A stretch of 11,524 bases of DNA, taken from Phoronis ovalis (taxonomy: Eukaryota > Phoronida > Phoronidae). The notes beneath the pieces were generated by a model. It was not told the origin of the DNA. It was given only the letters and a program-made list of their open reading frames with translations, and did not search any database. Every line of letters starts with the position of its first letter. Within the stretch, counting starts at the first letter, position 1. The translations under genes were made by a program, and so were the position numbers. Below are positions 7,301 through 11,524 of the stretch, piece by piece. The stretch is from the NCBI GenBank assembly GCA_028565635.1, contig JAOXYB010052467.1, positions 1 through 11,524 of the forward strand, read 5' to 3'.

Positions 7301-8988
7301 TTAATCAAACATTTTGGGCGTATTTAGTCTTGCGCGTTTTAATAAATCAAGCTTGAGAGTTTTAATTTATTCTAAATGAATAATGAATAAATGTCTCATA
7401 GTTTAAATAAACTGGTCTGGTGGCGTTTAAAAATGCTTTCAAAGATGTTGCGGGTGTAATTTACTGTTTCTTGCTAAGAACATGATATTTTAAAAATTAC
7501 GAATGCATAATAAAGTGCTGGGACAATGTGTACAAGTTGTTCTCCGGGAATAACACAATGACATGAGTCAAATGGACCCTCAGTGCTAATGCATATAACT
7601 GGCATGGTCTCATGAAATTACAAAATGAATATCCTTTCTAACAGGTTATTTCTCTTGGAGCAATCACAACAAATCTGAGCATTGGTGTACTTCTCTTGGT
7701 TCCAGAAGGTGGGGTAGCTCCTGGAGTTGATATTCCTCAAGACTCGATAGCCATTAACGTTTTTATGTATGTTGTTAATGGATGGATCATTTTGGTTGTT
7801 GTTGGTGAGTATTGTGCGTTATTGTAGCTTACTTATGTAACATTTATTTGATTGACTGTTATTAAGTACACATTTTTTTAAAAAATCTGTATATACTGAA
7901 GACAATATAATTAATTTTTGACTTCAAGTATCAAAATATTATTACAAATAAATGGTAAACATCCTGAAGAGCAAATGTCCTCGGGGCGATTTTCAAGTGA
8001 CACCAAGTAAAACTGTGCTCATACGGTAATTATCTACCAAACTGAGGCCTTTTAGGATCCTACTTACATGAAACACGAAAAAGAAGATATTTGTCGCTAA
8101 ACAGAAGCCTTGTTTATTTATCGTTTGACACTTTCTTTTAAATTGTTAACACAATATGACATCATTTGTTGTTCAAGAAACACGTTAAATAATTTGTTTT
8201 TGATTTTAAAACAAGTAAACGGTTAAACTAATTTAAACTAGGTAAATACTGCAAAATATGTAATTATAAAATATGAAGCGAATCGCCACCTCTCGTCAAA
8301 ACATATTCATTTTTTTATGAAAATATATCTCTAAATGAAAATTTAACATTTTAAAGTTGATCGATACCTATAATAAGAATCATTGCTGAAATAATGGAAT
8401 TTATCGCATTTCCATAAAACATCTTTAGGGACGGTTGTCGTGGTATATATGATAAAATAGGAAATAAGCCTATAATTTGTTCATTCTATCTCCAAATTTC
8501 AAAGAAATTGTTAGATTATTTTTGTAGCAAATAAATGAGATCACTATATTTCAGCTGTGTTACGATATTGATACATATAAACAAGACCATGCCTTCAATA
8601 GTATACATGTACGTTAAAGATATTACCCGATGTCATTTCTAATTACCCAGAATAGCGTGATCATTTCTTTGACTTTGTTTCAGGTGCATATTTGGTTTCG
8701 GTTGCCAAGAGTTGTATCGCACTATATAAACATCCCCAATGCAATTGTGAATGTTGCATAGCCTTTATTTTGCCAACGCAGCATTTTATTCAAAGACTGG
8801 AACACAGTACTCATCAAAATAGCACCCACCTGTCACCTGGTCCCGTTCAAACCCCACCAACATATGGCAGTCTAAAGCCAATGAAGAGCTTATGTCCATG
8901 TTGGTGCGATCAGTCCGGATCCGAGCCGTGTGAGGACGGTAACATTGATGAGGAAAGACGTAGGCTTATTCAAAACCAAACAATATAG
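1308..8988 (+). CDS. LRR - GCC2/GCC3 Cys-rich - multi-pass membrane protein, 5'-incomplete, seven exons
   Basis: Proposed join: 1308-1379, 1851-1910, 2237-2445, 4627-4810, 5710-7240, 7645-7804, 8684-8988. All introns are GT-AG and all phases agree, so the frame stays open to TAG at 8986-8988. From exon B2 onward the protein is about 726 residues. The order is leucine-rich repeats, Cys-rich ephrin-receptor-like (GCC2/GCC3) stalk, a polytopic domain of about eight to ten membrane segments, and a short cytoplasmic tail with sorting-type motifs. Similar predicted proteins are known to me from molluscs and other invertebrates, and related membrane domains occur in ciliate GCC2/GCC3 proteins. The conserved core has K-I-x-x-G-F-Y-Q-V, V-R-W-P and W-Y-W-E-I-L-x-x-x-R-K. 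A surface or endosomal receptor or channel is the likely role, but no activity can be assigned. Exons from 4627 on are firm; the three upstream exons are less certain. The start codon and signal peptide are not seen. Confidence 0.7.
1380..1850 (+). other. Intron between the two LRR exons
   Basis: This 471-bp AT-rich intron begins GTATGT and ends in a T/G-rich tract with a short TG run (about 1826-1837) before TTGCAG. The minus-strand open frame 1459-1716 lies inside it and has no domain support. I see nothing else. Confidence 0.45.
1851..1910 (+). CDS. Leucine-rich-repeat-like exon, 60 nt, phase 2 to phase 2
   Basis: The exon is flanked by a good acceptor (TGTACTTGCAG) and a near-consensus donor (AGT|GTAAGA). 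Its length is 60 nt with phase 2 on both sides, matching the exon before it. It reads N-I-S-C-D-D-M-T-L-L-P-T-F-T-S-N-S-T-Q, which fits an LRR written as L-x-I-S-x-N-x-L-T-x-L-P-x-F. This would be the last repeat before the Cys-rich stalk. The other two frames stop at once. The tandem duplication begins inside this exon, at about 1881, so only its last 30 bases are copied at 3684. The LRR assignment rests on pattern and phase only. Confidence 0.45.
1911..2236 (+). other. Intron between LRR exon and exon A1
   Basis: This 326-bp intron begins GTAAGA and ends ATATTACAG. It is AT-rich with no coding signal. Its copy at about 3714-4040 differs most at the 3' end, where the stretch with the acceptor AG is missing. 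Confidence 0.45.
2237..2445 (+). CDS. Exon A1: start of the Cys-rich GCC2/GCC3-like stalk
   Basis: The acceptor TATTACAG and the donor AGAG|GTATTG (phase 1) frame the exon. Its second half reads ...F-E-C-K-Q-A..., then N-C-K-P-C-E-P-G-F-Y-S, a typical GCC2/GCC3 (ephrin-receptor-like) Cys-Gly spacing, and ends C-K-P-A-P-R-G, which joins exon B as P-R-G-G-F-Y-Q-D-K. The frame set by the upstream phase-2 donor is open throughout. In the first 31 codons, however, another frame looks more like the family: N-V-R-P-G-N-Y-Y-E and later S-W-D-E-W-T-R-F. A run of four T at about 2326 moves that frame into the open one. So the exon is translatable as spliced, but its first half may be read out of its ancestral frame. 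It could alternatively be a decayed exon. Confidence 0.5.
2471..2545 (+). repeat. TG/CG alternating low-complexity tract, copy 1
   Basis: This imperfect run of TG, CG and TTTG units lies in the intron after exon A1. It is largely alternating purine-pyrimidine, including a short GCGCGCGC core, a composition that can adopt Z-DNA. A homologous but rearranged tract lies at the same place in unit 2. Confidence 0.8.
2823..3010 (+). pseudogene. Exon B1: disrupted copy of the second stalk exon
   Basis: This is a close copy of the intact exon at 4627-4810 and keeps both splice signals (TTATTTAG acceptor, GACAG|GTACGC donor). It reads N-F-Y-Q-D-K-I-A-Q-V-K-L and then breaks: GTGTA is followed by an extra TGTA, a 4-bp tandem insertion that puts a TAA stop straight after the first cysteine. 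The cysteine of V-C-P-S-G has also become phenylalanine (TGT to TTT). If spliced in, it would end the reading frame. It is best read as a decaying exon from the tandem duplication. Confidence 0.8.
3011..3683 (+). other. Non-coding end of duplication unit 1
   Basis: This is intron-type AT-rich sequence after exon B1. It aligns well with 4811-5451 in unit 2. The minus-strand open frame that starts at 3577 crosses the unit junction and has no support. The junction itself is at about 3681-3683, where TTTCTGAT meets ACCGACAT. Confidence 0.6.
4041..4255 (+). pseudogene. Exon A2: dead copy of the first stalk exon
   Basis: This is homologous to exon A1. The segment that supplies the acceptor in unit 1 (ATATTACAG) is missing: copy 2 reads CATTAAATGAATG where copy 1 has about a dozen more bases. 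It shares the four-T offset with A1 (at about 4130) and adds an extra T in GGATTC to GATTTC (about 4192), which brings in a TAG. A base is then lost a few codons later. The donor AGAG|GTATTG is kept. Cys-Gly residues such as N-C-K-P-C-E-P are still readable. It is not usable as an exon without another acceptor. Confidence 0.8.
4282..4363 (+). repeat. TG/CG alternating low-complexity tract, copy 2
   Basis: This is the counterpart of 2471-2545 in the second unit. It is longer and more regular, with GTGTGTG, GTTTGTTTG and a TGTGCGCACTCGCACGTGCG stretch that is nearly self-complementary. The flanks align better than the tract itself, as expected for slippage. Confidence 0.8.
4627..4810 (+). CDS. 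Exon B2: intact GCC2/GCC3 stalk exon
   Basis: The acceptor is TTATTTAG (phase 1 in) and the donor is GACAG|GTACAC (phase 2 out). The exon encodes about 61 residues: G-F-Y-Q-D-K, then C-N-P-G-T-F, G-K-S-I-A-E-C-E-V-C-P-S-G-T, A-C-Y-C-L-E-N-F-H-R-T-D. That is a full ephrin-receptor-like Cys-rich repeat with the family hallmark C-L-x-N-F-x-R-T-D-R-F-G. The last AG joins the single A at 5710 to make the arginine of R-T-D-R, followed by F-G-E-C, so the junction is correct at both phase and motif level. There are N-glycosylation sequons at N-G-T and N-T-S. This is the only intact B copy. Confidence 0.85.
4811..5709 (+). other. Intron between exon B2 and the large exon
   Basis: This 899-bp AT-rich intron begins GTACAC and ends CCTAATATTTTAG, with a plausible CTAAT branch site. 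Its first 640 bases belong to duplication unit 2; 5452-5709 is unique. I see no other feature. Confidence 0.7.
5710..7240 (+). CDS. Large exon: end of Cys-rich stalk plus polytopic membrane domain
   Basis: This exon gives 510 full codons, open from the acceptor to the donor CAG|GTAATA (phase 0). Residues 1-118 are extracellular: F-G-E-C-x-L-C, L-K-P-G-Y-W-W-L-W, three N-glycosylation sequons, then C-S-V-C-T-K-G-Y-Y and C-K-K-C-P just before the membrane. Hydrophobic segments follow at about 119-143, 162-180, 220-244, 269-290, 325-351, 458-474 and 480-497. Conserved signatures are K-I-C-I-G-F-Y-Q-V and V-R-W-P (about 163-184) and Y-W-E-I-L-E-I-V-R-K (about 454-463). Between them lies a charged, acidic loop of about 85 residues (355-440), probably cytosolic. 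The pattern resembles the membrane part of GCC2/GCC3-type proteins. A TRP-like channel fold is possible but not shown. Confidence 0.93.
7241..7644 (+). other. Intron within the membrane domain
   Basis: This 404-bp intron begins GTAATA and ends CTTTCTAACAG, phase 0. Reading through would add only eight codons (VILLNQRI) before a TGA. It is AT-rich with no other signal. Confidence 0.85.
7645..7804 (+). CDS. Exon encoding two late membrane segments
   Basis: The exon lies between the acceptor TCTAACAG and the consensus donor GTTG|GTGAGT, with phase 0 in and phase 1 out. Its 53 codons read V-I-S-L-G-A-I-T-T-N-L-S-I-G-V-L-L-L-V-P, a membrane segment continuing from E-Y-W-L-Q in the previous exon. 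A short loop follows (E-G-G-V-A-P-G-V-D-I-P-Q-D), then I-N-V-F-M-Y-V-V-N-G-W-I-I-L-V-V-V, the start of the last membrane segment. The position after N-K-M-E-x-W-L-Q is where related proteins have a hydrophobic helix with T-x-N-L-x-x-G. It is too short to stand alone but is clearly part of the gene. Confidence 0.88.
7805..8683 (+). other. Last intron
   Basis: This 879-bp intron begins GTGAGT and ends TTTGACTTTGTTTCAG, phase 1. It is AT-rich, and I find no exon, repeat or RNA gene inside it. Confidence 0.85.
8684..8988 (+). CDS. Last exon: end of final membrane segment and cytoplasmic tail
   Basis: The exon opens after a strong acceptor (TTTGTTTCAG). The first GT completes a glycine codon with the G at 7804, then A-Y-L-V-S-V-A-K finishes the last membrane helix. 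TAG at 8986-8988 ends the gene. The tail of about 90 residues has a juxtamembrane cysteine cluster C-N-C-E-C-C (8740-8757), a candidate for palmitoylation or metal binding; a Pro/Thr-rich stretch; Y-G-S-L (8863-8874), which fits the YxxPhi endocytic motif; and E-R-R-R-L-I (8953-8970), which fits the acidic dileucine motif [DE]xxxL[LI]. Such motifs send membrane proteins to endosomes and lysosomes through AP adaptors. Their function here is inferred, since both are short and occur by chance. Confidence 0.9.
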
Positions 8989-9325
8989 ACTGAGATGCTT
9001 AGTGAAACTTTACCTTTTAATTTTTAAATCAAAGCAACGTAATCAAATTAAGAAAATACATTTGTAAACGATTTTATCATGATATTGTGTATTGATATAA
9101 CTGAACATTATACTTGTCCTTTTAATTAACAGATAGCTTGCTTAAATTTTTTACTGTGGTCTTTTCCAATTATGGCTCGTGAGATGTAATTTTCTACGTT
9201 ATAAGAGTTACCACCAACTCCTAAATCTGCTGAACAATTTTTCAAGTTAAACGTCCAATATTATATTGTAGCATGTACGTTATTCAAGTATTAACTGTAA
9301 ATCAGAAAATAAGTTACTTAAAAAA

Positions 9326-9331
9326 ATTAAA
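9326..9331 (+). promoter_or_regulatory. Possible ATTAAA polyadenylation signal
   Basis: ATTAAA is the commonest variant of the animal polyadenylation hexamer. This one lies 340 bases past the stop and is followed by a T-rich stretch. It is a plausible 3' end for the gene, but such hexamers are frequent in DNA this AT-rich. Confidence 0.3.
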
Positions 9332-9507
9332 GATTCATTTTCATCAAATTTTATTTAATTGTGACTCAAGACATTTTAAAAAGTATGCAAATTTCCTGTT
9401 TGTTATGGTTAAAGAGTTTACAGAAGTCTAGTTACCCGTTAGGAACAAAAGAGAAAATCTGCAATTGCGATATACTTGACTTGATACGAATATTGGCAAC
9501 GTTACAC

Positions 9508-9558
9508 AAAATAGGAACATATAAAATTGTAACACTCTATATTTAATGTTCCTATTTT
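9508..9558. repeat. 13-bp perfect inverted repeat with 25-bp spacer
   Basis: AAAATAGGAACAT (9508-9520) is the exact reverse complement of ATGTTCCTATTTT (9546-9558). A smaller pair, GTTAC/GTAAC, overlaps it (9501-9505 and 9529-9533). It could form a hairpin or be the remnant of a small inverted-repeat element. I could not find target-site duplications. Confidence 0.6.
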
Positions 9559-9600
9559 TTGAAGTATTATTTTCATTATTTATTTTTATATAATTTCACA

Positions 9601-10330
9601 TGAAATACAGTGTCACAGCAGAACTTAATCAGATATCCTTATGCGGCGTTAGCGAAGGAACAATTGCCCAATGGACCAGTTGTATCGATATGGATATTAC
9701 TTCTGATATCTAATTACAGATGATACTAAAGACGGTGAATTAGGAAGCGTAGGTTTTAATAAGTTTAGGCTCTGTGAGATGCAATGCTGTATATCATCTT
9801 TGCTAACCGACGTTACTCATCAATTTCTGGACAGATTCATCGGCTCAAAATTAGGGAATAGGTCGATCTCGAAAGACAGCATGCCTTTTCCTCTCGGCAT
9901 GATAATTGAATGTCTAGTCAATGACTCCGGCAGTTTATCTATAGCGCGGCTATAATCTGTACCGATTCAGTAGATCATTCGTATATATTGTTTTTCAAAT
10001 TATGTTGTCAAGCGTTTAATCTTTGGATAACTAGAATTTAATAGCGGATTATTAAATATTAACACACTCTCTTACGACAACAACCGGATCCTATTCATCA
10101 ATAGCTTTTCACGTTGTCAGTCCCTGTTGTAGGGCGCACATGTTTATGGGACTCTGAGCAAGGTGGGTACCAATTGTTTCCCCTACTTATTTGTATTTTT
10201 ATGACGGTCATCCACAGGTACACAGTTTAACTATAACCCTGTGTTGAAATTTGTCTCGAACATGCTGCAGTTTAAGAGTATTCGTGATTCTTGTACCTAC
10301 CCATACCCATTAATCATGTACAAATTAGGC
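9601..10330. other. Less AT-rich intergenic patch, no supported gene
   Basis: Base composition is visibly richer in G and C than in the flanks. A plus-strand frame is open from 9707 to the TAA at 9953-9955 (82 codons, stop to stop). The sequence CTAATTACAG at 9710-9719 could serve as an acceptor, but the translation matches nothing known to me. Two short hairpins lie at its end: CATGCC/GGCATG (9880-9901) and TATAGC-GCG-GCTATA (9940-9954). It may be an old element fragment, an exon or a regulatory patch. Confidence 0.25.
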
Positions 10331-11524
10331 ATCTTTAGTCATATTTTACAGCAATCACCTCGTTTTAGACGAAGGTATGTTTCACATTTGAAATAACATA
10401 GTTTTTATTAATATAAACTAAAACCAATACAATTATTAATGTAGTGTTTCTCAGGGAAGGGTATTTACAGAATAGACGAATAAACCGTAAATTTGTAAGC
10501 CGGACTTGCATGTATTCCAAGATTCCGGATATATTTTGTTTATACTAAGACGGACTTTTTATTATACTAGGACACACGTTTTATTTTACCAGGACTGAGA
10601 TGTTATTTGCGCGTGCGGTTGAAACTGCTGTTGATTGGCACCATAAGTACAATCGCTGCTGTTCAATTTTACCAATGTATCTATATTTGTTATAGTTAAT
10701 ATGGAGTTAACAATTGCATTGTAAATCAATGTCAAAAACTGTGAACGAAACTTACTAAGTAACTAGGTAGTTTCGGTTTCATATCGAGTCGATTAATCAG
10801 GTAAACAGTATATGTTGTAAGAATTGATATCAAAATGGCCTCTAAAAGCTATTAATTAATATATTTATTTGCATAATCTCTGATTAAACAATGTTGCGCG
10901 TATAGTATGTAAAATAATCTCAATGACCGAAACTGATCAATAACATACTAATAGATAAATAAGAAAATATCAACGTTAAACAGGTGTCGGTGGTTTTCAT
11001 GGGATAATTATTAAAACTTGTATGTTTTAAAGTAAAGATAAACGGTAAAATATAGTCATATTTATATCCTACATATGTGGGTATATGCTATTGTGCTGTG
11101 GTGGTGGTAGTGCCAGCTTTTGTACTTTTAAAGTTGTGATTTCTGAGATAATTAGACAAAGTCTGAAAAAACTTTTCTTTCTTTTCCTTTTTACAAATTA
11201 CACATTGTGTAAAAATAACTCAATTTTTTTTGTATTATACTCACACCGTTTTGACATCTCTACCACTTTTTATAAAACAAGTGCACCCTACATATCGATT
11301 TACATGCGTTAAATGCCATATACGTTTATTTTCAAGAAGTTCTAGAAAAGGACTTATTTTCGATATTTGGATGTACTCGTAATGAACAACTATTGCCCTG
11401 TACGAGTAACATGAAGAATTAATTCGCAAAAAATATCTTACACGAGAGCACACCACTAATTCACCTCCCGTCCGTTATAATGGGGAATTGACATATTTCG
11501 ACATTAAATACAAATATTACCAAA
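10331..11524. other. AT-rich right flank, nothing supported
   Basis: Apart from a small minisatellite there are only scattered stop-rich frames. The two longest frames (11085-11312 plus, 11241-11456 minus) overlap each other and have low-complexity, hydrophobic or basic translations without motifs, so neither is called. An AATAAA occurs at 10479-10484, too far from the gene to link to it. Confidence 0.4.
10534..10599 (+). repeat. Degenerate minisatellite, three 22-bp copies
   Basis: Three units of exactly 22 bp follow each other (10534-10555, 10556-10577, 10578-10599). Each has the form T-rich head, then TATACTA(A/G)GAC or TTTACCAGGAC, then a short variable tail. They share about two-thirds of positions. 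The function is unknown. Confidence 0.6.

Larger units (their letters stand above)
8989..9600 (+). other. Probable 3' UTR and flank
   Basis: This AT-rich sequence follows the stop. There is no canonical AATAAA in the first 600 bases. The open frame at 9361-9546 starts with GTG, is unusually rich in K and L and matches nothing, so I do not call it. Confidence 0.4.

Noticed and set aside
9361-9546. 61-codon frame beginning with GTG
   Set aside because: No ATG, no motif, and it lies in the probable 3' flank of the gene.
11085-11456. Two overlapping open frames on opposite strands at the right edge
   Set aside because: Low-complexity, hydrophobic or basic translations with no recognisable domain and no splice context.
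1-11524. Bacterial features, CRISPR arrays, tRNA or rRNA genes, intact transposons
   Set aside because: None seen. The introns, AT-rich intergenic DNA and animal-type receptor point to a eukaryotic genome, and no transposase or reverse-transcriptase motifs appear in the frames I read.

Overview
The window looks like animal nuclear DNA. It is AT-rich, its only convincing gene is split into short exons with GT-AG introns of several hundred bases, and there is no operon-like packing or bacterial signal. The gene family (leucine-rich repeats, then Cys-rich GCC2/GCC3 ephrin-receptor-like repeats, then a multi-pass membrane domain) fits a marine invertebrate best, most likely a bivalve or other mollusc. 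That taxon is an inference from family and base composition, not a measurement.

One plus-strand gene runs from at least 1308 to 8988, and its 5' end is not visible. The supported exons are 1308-1379 and 1851-1910 (leucine-rich-repeat exons), 2237-2445 (A1) and 4627-4810 (B2) (Cys-rich stalk), 5710-7240 (rest of the stalk and most of the membrane domain), 7645-7804 (membrane segments) and 8684-8988 (last membrane segment, cytoplasmic tail, TAG stop). Intron phases agree across all junctions (2, 2, 1, 2, 0, 1), so the chain reads without a stop. The product would be a surface or endosomal multi-pass receptor- or channel-like protein. No ligand or activity can be assigned.

The middle of the gene carries a direct tandem duplication: about 1881-3680 is repeated at about 3684-5451, roughly 85-90% identical by eye. 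Each unit holds the end of an LRR exon, one copy of exon A and one copy of exon B. The damage is complementary. B1 has a 4-bp insertion with an immediate stop and has lost a cysteine. A2 has lost its splice acceptor and has its own frameshift and stop. A1 and B2 remain usable and join in phase. Both A copies also share an odd 1-nt frame offset that predates the duplication.

The first 1.3 kb and the last 2.5 kb (8989-11524) hold no gene I can support. They contain small features: a possible ATTAAA polyadenylation signal, a 13-bp inverted repeat, a less AT-rich patch with a short open frame, and a three-copy 22-bp minisatellite.
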